Assembly: GCA_020633495.1 (NCBI GenBank)
Contig: JACKDR010000009.1
Coordinates: 1 to 64,000, forward strand
Origin: Kofleriaceae bacterium
Lineage (GTDB): Bacteria > Myxococcota_A > Polyangia > Haliangiales > Haliangiaceae
Length of the DNA: 64,000 nucleotides
Direction of reading: 5' to 3'
Shown piece by piece: positions 56,559-64,000 of this stretch. How positions within the stretch are numbered: position 1 is the first letter of the stretch; each line of letters begins with the position of its first letter. The translations under genes and the position numbers were made by a program. Under the pieces are notes generated by a model that searched no databases, was not told the DNA's origin, and saw nothing but the letters and a program-made list of their open reading frames with translations.

Positions 56559-57884
56559 ATGGATCGGTACAGTTTCGTGAGCGGCCTGCCCGTGCAGGCA
56601 ATGATCCTGGCGACCGCGTGCCTGACGCTGCTGGCGTGCTTCGACAAGCCCGCGGACGTCGACTTCGACGCCGGACCTCGAGATGCGGCGGTCCTCGACG
56701 CGCGACGCCCGGATGCGGGGGTGTGCGTGCCGGATACCATCGTCTGCGACGACGCCTCCGGGCACTACATCGAGTGCTCGAGTGCCGGCACGGTCACGGT
56801 CGACGTCGCGTGCGTGGTCGGCTGCGCCCCGACGGAGGAGAAGTGCCTCGACGTCGATCCCAGCAACGGGGTCGGGCCTTACCTGGACATGGCCGCAAAT
56901 GGTGACGACGTGCTGGTCGCGCAGGGCACGACGTGGACCGTCGACACAAACGACGGCACCATCCTGGCGGGCACGCAGCCGGTCACCCTCGATCAGGCCG
57001 AGTTCTCCGGCATGCGCGTGCTCATCGTGAAGAGCCTCGACCTGCGCGGCACCGTCAAGGTGACGGGCACCGAGCCGCTGGTGATCGTCTCCGATGGAGA
57101 CGTCAAGATCACCGGGATACTCGATGTCTCTGCGGATGCCGGGACCGCCGGGCCAGGCGCACTCGAGGCAGGCGCATGTCTGGGAGCCGAGACGTCCACC
57201 GCAGGCGCTGGCGGCGCAGGACACTACGAGGTGGGCGGCGCCGGCGGCGCCAGCGGCGAGTCCGGTGGCGCGGGCGGCGCGGCGGCGAGGGACGACGACG
57301 CGTCGCCGCTCGTCGGCGGCTGCCGCGGAGGATGCGTCGGGTGCATCGACAGCCCGCTGTGCGGCAACTGCAGCCACGGTGGTGCTGGCGGTGGAGCCGT
57401 CCAGATCGTGAGCCGCACGGAGATCGCGGTGACCGGTGGGGGCAAGATCGACGCAGGTGGCGGAGGTGGCCGCTCGGGCTCCAACGTCGCGACGTGTGCG
57501 CGCTCGGGTGGAGGCGGCGGATCGGGCGGAACGATCTTACTCGAGGCCCCGACGACCACGATCGACGGGACGGGATCAGTCGTCGCGGCGCGCGGTGGCG
57601 GGGGTGCCGCGACGGGCAACGGCTCGGCCCCGAATCAGGGACACGACGGCGACACCCTCCAGCCCGCGGCCGCCGGTGGAGACAACCTGTCCTGTGCCAA
57701 CGGTGGGGCCGGCGGCACCGAGTCGCTGCCGCCCGTCGCCGGTGTGAGCGGCGGTGGCGGTGGCGGTGGCGCAAGCGGGCAGGTCCGCATCAACAACCGG
57801 AGCGGTATCGTCGCACCGTCGAACGGCGCAGCGATCCGTGCGCGTCACACCGTCGGGCTTGTCGGCACACGAATCAGCCCGTAG
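56559..57884 (+). CDS. Gly-rich lipoprotein, paralogue 2
   Basis: 441 residues. It has the same layout as the gene just upstream: lipobox (LTLLAC) with FDKPADVDFDAGPRDA, Cys module ending EKCLDVDPSNG, beta strands (PLVIVSDGDVKITGILDVSA), Gly-rich segments and LLEAPTTTIDGTG. The start context GGAGTGAC-TGCATGGATCGGTACA is nearly shared with paralogue 1, showing tandem duplication that kept the 5' control region. It has several extra Cys (GGCRGGCVGCIDSPLCGNC). A TAACTT box and GGAG precede the ATG. An 11-bp hairpin follows the stop. Confidence 0.82.
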   Translation: MDRYSFVSGLPVQAMILATACLTLLACFDKPADVDFDAGPRDAAVLDARRPDAGVCVPDTIVCDDASGHYIECSSAGTVTVDVACVVGCAPTEEKCLDVDPSNGVGPYLDMAANGDDVLVAQGTTWTVDTNDGTILAGTQPVTLDQAEFSGMRVLIVKSLDLRGTVKVTGTEPLVIVSDGDVKITGILDVSADAGTAGPGALEAGACLGAETSTAGAGGAGHYEVGGAGGASGESGGAGGAAARDDDASPLVGGCRGGCVGCIDSPLCGNCSHGGAGGGAVQIVSRTEIAVTGGGKIDAGGGGGRSGSNVATCARSGGGGGSGGTILLEAPTTTIDGTGSVVAARGGGGAATGNGSAPNQGHDGDTLQPAAAGGDNLSCANGGAGGTESLPPVAGVSGGGGGGGASGQVRINNRSGIVAPSNGAAIRARHTVGLVGTRISP

Positions 57885-57890
57885 CTCGAC

Positions 57891-57916
57891 GGCGGCTGTC
57901 CACGAGGACAGCCGCC
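57891..57916. terminator. 11-bp perfect-stem hairpin between convergent genes
   Basis: GGCGGCTGTCC and GGACAGCCGCC flank a 4-nt loop, 6 bp after the Gly-rich gene's stop and 10 bp before the end of the convergent lipoprotein gene. It may serve both strands; no T-run. Confidence 0.6.
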
Positions 57917-57925
57917 GCGCTCACG

Positions 57926-58450
57926 TCAGGGCGCGCAGTAGCCAGGCTGCTGCGCGGTAGCGCCCGTGCAGGTCATGCCGTTCGGGCAGGTGCCGAAGTC
58001 CTGCGTACCGACGACACCGCACGCAATCCCACACGACCAGTCCACGCCACTCGCTCCCGTCTGGTAGAACATACAAGCGGGTGTTCCAGACGTACCGTCG
58101 TAGATCCCGGCGCAGATCGTATCCCCATCCGCCGGGTGAGTCGTGGTGTCCGGCGTGTTGCCGCAGCCGCCCGTGCAGAACCCCTGGGTCGCGGGGTCCG
58201 TGACAGCAATGCAGTCCGGGGCCTCGGTCGGGCAATCGCCCTGCGCGCCCGTGCAGATCTTGCCGAGCTGCGTCGAGACGTTGTTGTTGCTCGCCGCGTC
58301 TGGCGAGCCGGTGTTCGCGTCGGGCGACGTCGTGGTGTTGGCGTCGGGGGTCGTGGTGTCGTCGCCGGTGGTGTCGTCGCCGCTGCTGCTGCAGGCGGCG
58401 AGGGAGCAGGCGAGGACGGCGACGGTGAACAGGCTAGCGAGATTGCGCAT
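57926..58450 (-). CDS. Cys-rich lipoprotein, 174 aa
   Basis: The lipobox is CSLAAC, then a Thr/Asp-rich linker (DDTTGDDTTTPDANTTT) and a domain with about ten Cys (ICTGAQGDCPTEAPDC, GFCTGGCG, CPNGMTCTGATA). The pattern matches Cys-rich modules found at the N-termini of larger lipoproteins of this genome. GGAGG lies 9 nt before the ATG. Exported and probably disulfide-bonded; function unknown. Confidence 0.85.
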   Translation of the reverse strand: MRNLASLFTVAVLACSLAACSSSGDDTTGDDTTTPDANTTTSPDANTGSPDAASNNNVSTQLGKICTGAQGDCPTEAPDCIAVTDPATQGFCTGGCGNTPDTTTHPADGDTICAGIYDGTSGTPACMFYQTGASGVDWSCGIACGVVGTQDFGTCPNGMTCTGATAQQPGYCAP

Positions 58451-58631
58451 CGGTAGAACCTCCGGATCGATGTGCGCGGACAGTAGCGATCCGGATGCGC
58501 GGCGCTGAAGATCTTTCTGCGCGAGGTGCTGTCAGGACCTGTCACGGCTGCGCGGCGAGGTCGCAGCGGTCCTCCGACGGTCGGACCAGGTCGGCGCACC
58601 GCGCCGGGCGACGTGGCCACCAGGGAGGCGC

Positions 58632-59072
58632 TCATGGCGGCGTCTTACGCGCGGCTTTCTTGGCCGGCGCCCGACGCGCGGCTTTCTTGGCCGGCGTCTT
58701 GACGCGCGGCGGCGGGGCGGCGGGCGTGGCCTCGGCGCCGCCGACCTGCGCGGCCAGGGTCTTCGGCGCCATGATCCGGTAGCTGCCGACCATCAGCGCC
58801 TCGATCTCGCGCCAGTCGGGCTTCGCGCCCAGCTGCATCGACACGCCGCCGTACTTGCCGACGTACGGCGCGATCGAGAACCGCGGATCGGAGGCGATCA
58901 GCATGGCCTGCAGGTCCTTGTCGACGCGGATGCCGAGGACGCCGTCGCTGTAGCCGGCGAAGATCTTGTCGCGCACGGTCCAGTGCGGGTCGGGCCCCCA
59001 CGGCGTCTTCTCGCCGGTCTCGGGCAGGCTGCGCACGATCGCGCGCAGGCGTTCGAGGATCACGTCGGCCAT
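58632..59072 (-). CDS. MmcQ/YjbR-family protein with histone-like tail
   Basis: 146 residues. The first 105 match the MmcQ/YjbR fold: LPETGEKTPWGPDPHWTVRD, KIFAGYSDGVLGIRVDKDL and WREIEALMVGSYRIMAPKTL. The tail is Ala/Lys/Arg/Pro (KTPAKKAARRAPAKKAARK), like histone H1-type tails, and is encoded by a DNA direct repeat. YjbR is thought to bind DNA; the tail would strengthen this. TACGAT is 5 nt before the ATG. Confidence 0.85.
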   Translation of the reverse strand: MADVILERLRAIVRSLPETGEKTPWGPDPHWTVRDKIFAGYSDGVLGIRVDKDLQAMLIASDPRFSIAPYVGKYGGVSMQLGAKPDWREIEALMVGSYRIMAPKTLAAQVGGAEATPAAPPPRVKTPAKKAARRAPAKKAARKTPP

Positions 59073-59077
59073 GCGGC

Positions 59078-59083
59078 ATCGTA
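59078..59083 (-). promoter_or_regulatory. TACGAT -10-like element (minus strand)
   Basis: TACGAT is 5 nt upstream of the YjbR-type ATG, with no ribosome binding site. Confidence 0.4.
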
Positions 59084-59108
59084 CCCGCGACTCGCGCGGC
59101 GCGCCCCG

Positions 59109-59600
59109 CTACGCCGCCAGCCCCAGCCGCGGCGGCTCGCCGACCTCCCCGGTCGCCGCGGCGCGCGCGGCCCATGCCGCGATCGCGTCGGCCAGCGGCG
59201 CGACCGCGATCCCGCACAGCACGGGCGCGGCGCGACCGGCCTCGGCGAGCCGGCGCCGCGCCTTGGCCGCCAGCGACGTCACGCCGCCCCAGCGACCGAG
59301 CCGCGCCTGCACCACCGCCGCGGCGAGCTGGACCAGGCCGCCGACCAGCGCGCGCTCCGGCGACGCCGGCGCGGTCGCCGCCCACGCCGCCTCCCACGCC
59401 TCGTGCGCCTCCCACGGATAGCCGTGCTCGTACAGATCGACGCCCCACAGGTACCCCTCGTGGTCGCGCCAGGCGTCGCCGGCGTCGCGCAGCGGCTGGC
59501 ACACCGACGGCGCCTCGCCGGCCGGGCGCGCGACCGCGCCGCCGGGCAGATACGCCCGCGACGGCAGCGCACGATGCGGGACCCGACGCGTCGAGCTCAC
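59109..59600 (-). CDS. DUF309 family protein
   Basis: 163 residues from a GTG. It contains the DUF309 signature LYEHGYPWEAHEAWEAAW and LVGGLVQLAAAVV, followed by short helices. The family has no established function; the HE residues may bind metal. An N-terminal extension of about 45 residues precedes the domain. TAGGAT lies 6 nt before the GTG. Confidence 0.82.
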   Translation of the reverse strand: MSSTRRVPHRALPSRAYLPGGAVARPAGEAPSVCQPLRDAGDAWRDHEGYLWGVDLYEHGYPWEAHEAWEAAWAATAPASPERALVGGLVQLAAAVVQARLGRWGGVTSLAAKARRRLAEAGRAAPVLCGIAVAPLADAIAAWAARAAATGEVGEPPRLGLAA

Positions 59601-59606
59601 CGCGCG

Positions 59607-59612
59607 ATCCTA
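59607..59612 (-). promoter_or_regulatory. TAGGAT -10-like element (minus strand)
   Basis: TAGGAT is 6 nt upstream of the DUF309 GTG and supports that start. Confidence 0.4.
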
Positions 59613-59928
59613 GGACCGGTCCCGCCACAGCGACACCCCGAGACCGCTCATTCGGCGCGCGTGACGACCGACCTCCCCACGCCCGCACCACGTCACGCCG
59701 GCCCGGGTGACGCGCGCGTCGGGGGGGCCTCCGCCGGCGAGTTCCGCAGCGGGTCCGCGACAGCACACGACTGTGTCGCCGCCCGCGCCACCACCACGCC
59801 CGAGGTCTCGCCACCGCGAGGATGTCCGAGCCGGCGGAGGCTCCCCCCGCGCGCGCGGCAGGCCCCGGGCCGGCGGCCCGCGATCTCCCGACCGCTCGCG
59901 CCAGGACCGGCCGCTGCAGACCACGCGC
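59613..59928. other. 316-bp region without a convincing gene
   Basis: Minus-strand readings here are Arg/Gly-rich and do not look like protein. It contains an inverted repeat CGTCAC / GTGACG (59691-59712), like the other GTGACG hairpins, probably at the end of the DMT transporter transcript. Confidence 0.5.
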
Positions 59929-60768
59929 TCAGCCGCCCAGCCCCATCAGCGCCGCGCCGATCGCGACCAGCACCGCGCCGGCGATCTGCCGTCGCCCCGG
60001 CGCCTCGCCGAGCATCGCGCCGAAGCCCAGCGCGAACACGACCGAGGTGTTGCGCAAGGTCAGCACCATCGCGGCGCCGCCGGCCCGCAGCGCCACCAGG
60101 AACACCAGGAACGACGTCGCGCACACCACGCCGGCCAGCACGGTGCTGCGCGGCGCCGCGCGCACCGCCACCATCGCGCGCCGCGGCCCGACCCGGCTGG
60201 CGCCGGCGAAGATCGGCAACGCCACCGCCAGCGCCACCGCGAACACCGCGGCCGGCGCCGCGCCCGCCGCCAGCGCCGCCTTGTAGGCCAGGTGGTAGCC
60301 GGCGATGAACCCGGCGGTCACGATCGCCCACGTGATCGCCGCCCGCGGCACCGCCCGCGCCATCCCCGACGACGCCAGCCCGACCAGCAGCACCGCGCTG
60401 CCGGCGACGCCGAGCGCGTGCACCGGCTCGCCCAGCAGCGCCACCGACAGCGGCCACACCAGCACCACCGCGCCGCCGCGCGAGATCGTGTACACCGAGC
60501 CCAGCGGCCCGGCCGCCAGCGCGCGCACCAGCGCCGCGAAGTAGCCGGCCTCGCACAGCCCGGCCGCCACCGTCCACGCCACCGCGGCGCCGCCGGCGAA
60601 CGGCGCCCGCGCCCGTACCACCGCCTCGATCGCGGCGACCCCCATCGCCACCGCGGCGGCGATCGCCACCACCGCGACCCCCGCCGCGTCCTTGACCGGG
60701 TGCCGGCGCAGCAGCGCGTTCCAGCCCGCGTGCAGCAGGGCGGACGCGAGCACGACCAGGACCAGCAC
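59929..60768 (-). CDS. DMT/EamA-type transporter
   Basis: About 279 residues from the GTG at 60768 (start uncertain). About ten hydrophobic helices are arranged as two similar halves. The early segment LLHAGWNALLRR and the last LGEAPGRRQIAGAVLVAIGA are typical of the drug/metabolite transporter superfamily. It is an inner-membrane exporter or permease; the substrate is unknown. It diverges from the ferredoxin-NADP reductase gene. Confidence 0.85.
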   Translation of the reverse strand: MLVLVVLASALLHAGWNALLRRHPVKDAAGVAVVAIAAAVAMGVAAIEAVVRARAPFAGGAAVAWTVAAGLCEAGYFAALVRALAAGPLGSVYTISRGGAVVLVWPLSVALLGEPVHALGVAGSAVLLVGLASSGMARAVPRAAITWAIVTAGFIAGYHLAYKAALAAGAAPAAVFAVALAVALPIFAGASRVGPRRAMVAVRAAPRSTVLAGVVCATSFLVFLVALRAGGAAMVLTLRNTSVVFALGFGAMLGEAPGRRQIAGAVLVAIGAALMGLGG

Positions 60769-60894
60769 GGCGGGACCATGCCACGACGCGCCCGCCGGGC
60801 GCTGGCGCCAAATCGGCCGACGCCTCCTCACCGCGTCATCGGTCTCTGGTAGGGTCGGGCCGCCTCGGGGTGCCGCCCGGGGAGCAGAGGTCCC

Positions 60895-61854
60895 ATGCCC
60901 CCCAAGCCACTCGTCTACAACGGTACGCTGGTCGAGCGAATCGACCTCACCGACGCGCTCTCGCTGTTCCGCATCCAGCCTGACGATCCGCCCAAGCGCG
61001 ACGAGCAGGGTGCGTGGTTCACGCCCGGGCAGTACTGCGTCATCGGCCTCAACAACGAGGAGAAGCCCGAGCTGGGCTCGGTGCGCCGCTCGATGTCGAT
61101 CGCGTCGGCGCCGGAGCACACCGGGCCCATCGAGTTCTACATCCGCTTCGTCGCCAAGCCGGAGTCGGAGAACCCGCTGACCCACCTGCTGTGGAAGCGC
61201 CAGGCCGGCCAGCGCATCTACATGCGGCCGGTCGCCGCCGGCGTCTTCACCCTCAAGGACACCGTCGGCCTCGACGACCCGCGCTACAAGATCCTGGTCG
61301 CCGCCGGCACCGGGTCGGCGCCGTTCGTGTCGATGGCGCGCAGCGCCGTGCACCGCGATCCCAAGGCCGACCTGTCGAAGCTGGTGATCCTGCACGGCGC
61401 CTCGTACGACGCCGACCTCGGCTACCGCGACGAGCTCGACGGCTACGTCAAGAACAACGGCCTGCACTACTACGGCACGGTCAGCCGGCCGCAGCAGTGC
61501 CCGAACTGGCACGGCGACACCGGCCGCGTCGAGGCGTTCTTCGAGCCGGCGCGGCTCGTCGACCTCGAGAAGCGGCTCGGCCTCGGCGAGGGCGGGCTGA
61601 CGCCGAAGACCGCGGCGGTGCTGATCTGCGGCCTGCAGGGCACGATCGGCTCGACGCTGACCAGCCTGATCCCGCGCGGCTTCGTGCCCGACTTCAAGCG
61701 CATCCGCGAGGCGCTCGGCGTCGCGCCCGAGGTGCCGGCCAGCCTGTTCTACGAGCAGTACGACACCGAGCCGGTGATCGACATCAAGGATCCGGCGGTG
61801 ACCGAGCCCCTCAAGGCGCAGCTCGCCGACGCGCTCCACAAGCTGGCGTCGTAG
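60895..61854 (+). CDS. fpr: Ferredoxin-NADP reductase
   Basis: 319 residues. The FAD-binding segment is RRSMSIAS (residues 64-71) after FTPGQYCVIGL; the NADP-binding segment is ILVAAGTGSAPFVSMARS (about 134-151). The later segments YYGTVSRPQQCPNWHGDTGR and VLICGLQGTIG fit the Fpr group, though it is longer than E. coli Fpr (248 residues). It passes electrons between NADPH and ferredoxin or flavodoxin. GGAGCAGAGG precedes the ATG, with TAGGGT upstream at 60850. The following gene starts 2 bp after the stop. Confidence 0.9.
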   Translation: MPPKPLVYNGTLVERIDLTDALSLFRIQPDDPPKRDEQGAWFTPGQYCVIGLNNEEKPELGSVRRSMSIASAPEHTGPIEFYIRFVAKPESENPLTHLLWKRQAGQRIYMRPVAAGVFTLKDTVGLDDPRYKILVAAGTGSAPFVSMARSAVHRDPKADLSKLVILHGASYDADLGYRDELDGYVKNNGLHYYGTVSRPQQCPNWHGDTGRVEAFFEPARLVDLEKRLGLGEGGLTPKTAAVLICGLQGTIGSTLTSLIPRGFVPDFKRIREALGVAPEVPASLFYEQYDTEPVIDIKDPAVTEPLKAQLADALHKLAS

Positions 61855-61856
61855 CC

Positions 61857-62570
61857 GTGGCCGCGCCGACGCCGGTGTGCTTCGTCGCGGGCGCCACCGG
61901 CTTCGTCGGCCGCGAGGTGGTCGCGCGCCTGGCGCCGCGCGCCCGCGTGATCGCGCACGTCCGCCCCGGCTCTGCCAAGCTGGCGACCTGGCGCGAGCGG
62001 TTCGCCGCGCTCGGCGCCGAGGTCGACACCACGGCGTGGGAGCCGGCGGCCCTGGCGGCGACGCTGCGCGCCTGCGCGCCGACCCACGTCTTCTGCCTGA
62101 TCGGCACCACCCGCGGCGCCGCCCGCGGCGAGGGCGTGCAGGGCGATCCGTACCTCGCGATCGACTACGGCCTGACCCAGCTGCTGTGCGACGCCGCGGC
62201 CGCGGCGGGCTCGACGCCGCGCCTGGTCTACCTGTCGTCGGTCGGCGTCGGCCCCAGGGCGCGCTCGGCATATCTCGCAGCCCGCTGGAAGGCGGAGGAG
62301 GCGGTGCGCGGCGCCGGCCTGCCGTGGGTGATCGCGCGACCGTCGTTCATCGTCGGCGCCGGCGACGGCGCCCGTCGCGACGACGGCCGGGCCGGCGAGA
62401 AGGCCGCCGCGGTCGTCGTCGACGGCGTGCTCGCGGTCGTGGGCCTGATCGCGAAGCGGACGCGGGCGCGCTACCGCTCGATCACTCCCGAGGCGCTCGC
62501 CGACGTGCTGGTGCGAGCCGGCCTCGATGGCGCCGCCGATCGCATCATCGAGGGCATCCACCTGCGCTGA
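61857..62570 (+). CDS. NAD(P)-binding epimerase/NmrA-like protein
   Basis: 237 residues from GTG 61857. The Rossmann start is FVAGATGFVGREVV; LVYLSSVGVG and AARWKAEEAVRGAGLPWVIARPSFIVG are typical of atypical SDRs related to complex I NDUFA9-like and NmrA proteins. The usual YxxxK is not clear. It probably binds NADP(H) in a regulatory or assembly role. Its close spacing to fpr suggests a redox context. Confidence 0.82.
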   Translation: MAAPTPVCFVAGATGFVGREVVARLAPRARVIAHVRPGSAKLATWRERFAALGAEVDTTAWEPAALAATLRACAPTHVFCLIGTTRGAARGEGVQGDPYLAIDYGLTQLLCDAAAAAGSTPRLVYLSSVGVGPRARSAYLAARWKAEEAVRGAGLPWVIARPSFIVGAGDGARRDDGRAGEKAAAVVVDGVLAVVGLIAKRTRARYRSITPEALADVLVRAGLDGAADRIIEGIHLR

Positions 62571-62596
62571 CGGTTTCTGTACGTGGCCATACGGGG

Positions 62597-62602
62597 TAGC
62601 GT
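62597..62602 (+). promoter_or_regulatory. TAGCGT -10-like element
   Basis: TAGCGT is 8 nt before the MscS ATG, with no ribosome binding site between. Confidence 0.45.
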
Positions 62603-62610
62603 AGGCCCCC

Positions 62611-63888
62611 ATGGCACGCACCGATGCACTGATCGCGGCGGCGTCCAGCTACGGGATGCCGGCCTGGATGGAGCGCACGTACCTCGACGTCGAGGTGTGG
62701 AAGTACCTGGCCATCATCGGCCTGCTGTTCGGCGCGTTCGTCGGCAAGCAGCTGCTCGAGTTCATCGTCCGGCGCTACGTCCGCGCCATGCTGGCCCGCA
62801 GCGGCCTGCACTACCTCGAGAAGACCAGCAAGCAGGCCGACCGCGCGGTCGGCTTCCTGACCTTCGCGTTGATCATCTACCTCGGGCTGCCGCTGGTCGA
62901 CCTGCCGGCGCAGAGCGAGCAGATCGCCCGCGTCGCGGCGCGCGCGCTGACCGCGGTCGGCGGGGTGTGGCTGGCGTTCCGGGTCCTCGACGTCCTGTTC
63001 GACTTCCTCGCCGGCAAGGCCGACAAGACCGAGAGCAAGCTCGACGACCAGCTGGTGCCGATCCTGCGCCGCACGGTGAAGGTGTTCGCCGCGGTGATCG
63101 GCAGCCTGTTCGTGCTGCAGAACATGAACGTCGACGTCGGCTCGCTGCTCGCCGGCCTCGGCCTCGGCGGTCTGGCCTTCGCGCTCGCCGCCAAGGACAC
63201 CGTCGCCAACTTCTTCGGCTCGGTGATGATCTTCATCGACAAGCCGTTCACCATCGGCGACTGGATCAAGATGGGCGACAGCGAGGGCATCGTCGAGGAG
63301 GTCGGCTTCCGGACCTCGCGCGTGCGCACGTTCTACAACTCGCTCTTGACCGTGCCCAACGCGCTGATGACGACCGCGGTCATCGACAACTACGGCGCCC
63401 GCAAGTTCCGCCGCTACAACACGACGCTGGGCATCACCTACGACACGCCGCCGGAGAAGATCCAGGCGTTCTGCGAGGGCATCCGCGGCATCATCCGCGC
63501 CCACCCGGGCATGCGCCAGGACTTCTACCTGGTCGAGTTCCGGGGCTTCGGCGACTTCGCGCTGGAGATCATGCTGTACTGCTTCATGGTCGCGCCGACC
63601 TGGGCCGACGAGCTGCGCACGCGCACCCAGCTCAACATCGAGATCATGCGGCTGGCCGAGCGCATGGGCGTGGCGTTCGCGTTCCCGACCCGGACGCTGC
63701 ACGTCGACAGCCTGGCGTCGCCGGGCACCGGCGCGCGGCCGCACAAGGCGCCGTCCACCGACGAGCTGGCGGCGATCGTCGCCGACTTCGCGCCGGGCGG
63801 CGCGCAGTCGCGGCCGCGCGGCGTCAAGATCAGCCCCGGCCACGACGCCGCGCCGACGCCGCACGGCTCCGACGACGACGCCGGGTAG
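62611..63888 (+). CDS. MscS-family mechanosensitive channel
   Basis: 425 residues. Three or four N-terminal helices are followed by the pore-lining helix LLAGLGLGGLAFALAAKD and the beta domain VANFFGSVMIFIDKPFTIGD, then EGIVEEVGFRTSRVRTF and VPNALMTTAVIDN. It opens on membrane tension to release solutes during osmotic downshock. The soluble vestibule and a 60-residue Pro/Asp-rich tail complete it. Confidence 0.94.
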   Translation: MARTDALIAAASSYGMPAWMERTYLDVEVWKYLAIIGLLFGAFVGKQLLEFIVRRYVRAMLARSGLHYLEKTSKQADRAVGFLTFALIIYLGLPLVDLPAQSEQIARVAARALTAVGGVWLAFRVLDVLFDFLAGKADKTESKLDDQLVPILRRTVKVFAAVIGSLFVLQNMNVDVGSLLAGLGLGGLAFALAAKDTVANFFGSVMIFIDKPFTIGDWIKMGDSEGIVEEVGFRTSRVRTFYNSLLTVPNALMTTAVIDNYGARKFRRYNTTLGITYDTPPEKIQAFCEGIRGIIRAHPGMRQDFYLVEFRGFGDFALEIMLYCFMVAPTWADELRTRTQLNIEIMRLAERMGVAFAFPTRTLHVDSLASPGTGARPHKAPSTDELAAIVADFAPGGAQSRPRGVKISPGHDAAPTPHGSDDDAG

Positions 63889-63901
63889 CCGCCCGGGCGG
63901 C
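63888..63901 (+). terminator. 14-bp palindrome after the MscS gene
   Basis: GCCGCCCGGGCGGC begins on the last base of the MscS stop codon and separates it from the convergent partial gene. No T-run. Confidence 0.3.
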
Positions 63902-63912
63902 GCCCGCGCGGG

Positions 63913-64000
63913 TCACGCCGGCTCGAGCACGAAGTCGAAACCGGCGCGGCGGACGCCGCGCTCGACCCGGTGGGGCATGATCAGCGACGGCACGATGAAC
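63913..64000 (-). CDS. C-terminal end of an unidentified gene (truncated by window)
   Basis: The last 28 codons and stop are visible, reading FIVPSLIMPHRVERGVRRAG and ending in FVLEPA. Codon use is typical of the genome. Too short to assign. Confidence 0.5.
   Translation of the reverse strand, partial: FIVPSLIMPHRVERGVRRAGFDFVLEPA

Noticed and set aside
59610..59924. Possible 104-codon minus-strand gene
   Set aside because: Arg/Gly/Ser-rich with no start signal, no domain and codon use like non-coding frames; treated as intergenic.

Overview
The window is a very GC-rich bacterial chromosome segment with an accessory-gene character. Third codon positions are almost all G or C, and several genes start with GTG or TTG. 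It also has many lipoproteins with Asp/Ala/Pro-rich linkers, a PEGA/TPR protein next to a zinc-ribbon Ser/Thr kinase, an AgmX/PglI-type C-terminal domain, a MopE-like metal-binding motif and a DUF4157 (eCIS core) protein. Together these suggest Myxococcota, most likely a Kofleriaceae/Haliangiales-type organism. That is an inference from gene content, not from a marker gene. No rRNA, tRNA, CRISPR array, insertion sequence or phage was seen.

Layout. 0-3.5 kb: a truncated porin, an imelysin lipoprotein and a di-haem c-type protein, which look like a metal (iron) uptake unit. 3.6-9.75 kb: a giant alpha-2-macroglobulin lipoprotein with a thioester motif. 9.8-13.6 kb: an OPT-family transporter, then a VWA lipoprotein with a strong terminator. 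13.7-16.5 kb: a short-chain dehydrogenase, a SIMPL-domain lipoprotein and a Cys-rich lipoprotein. 16.6-21.0 kb, minus strand: a four-gene overlapping operon coding for a lipoprotein built of about 20 short Cys-Pro repeats, an exported barrel-like protein, an ECF sigma factor and a FecR/TPR membrane protein. It is bordered by 46-bp tandem hairpin repeats. 21.3-27.6 kb: metabolic genes (amino-acid dehydrogenase, dihydrofolate reductase, thymidylate synthase, HAD phosphatase, carotenoid oxygenase coupled to a Dabb protein, pseudouridine synthase). 27.7-33.6 kb: a PEGA/TPR protein and kinase operon, a haloalkane dehalogenase-like hydrolase, and a multiply frameshifted membrane/spermidine-synthase-like gene. 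33.6-41.7 kb: an RRM protein, a MopE-like protein, a 1268-aa TPR protein, an AgmX-type protein and a lipoprotein.

41.7-52.5 kb is the most striking stretch. It holds a DUF4157 protein whose second half drops sharply in GC content and is followed by an overlapping small membrane protein in the same base composition, like an effector/immunity pair. Next come a copper ATPase and CopZ, an unknown protein, a beta-propeller protein, an AAA ATPase of the type found in extracellular contractile injection systems (eCIS), and a coupled two-helix membrane protein. No tube, sheath or baseplate genes are visible. 52.5-64 kb: a GH28-like protein, an AraC regulator, two tandem Gly-rich lipoprotein paralogues, another Cys-rich lipoprotein, YjbR and DUF309 proteins, a DMT transporter, a ferredoxin-NADP reductase with an NAD(P)-binding neighbour, and an MscS channel.

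Two patterns run through the whole window. Many genes have a TANNNT hexamer only 5-9 nt before the start codon and no ribosome binding site, which suggests leaderless transcripts. Several otherwise well-preserved genes change reading frame inside GC-rich low-complexity tracts, which means either sequencing indels or recent mutation.
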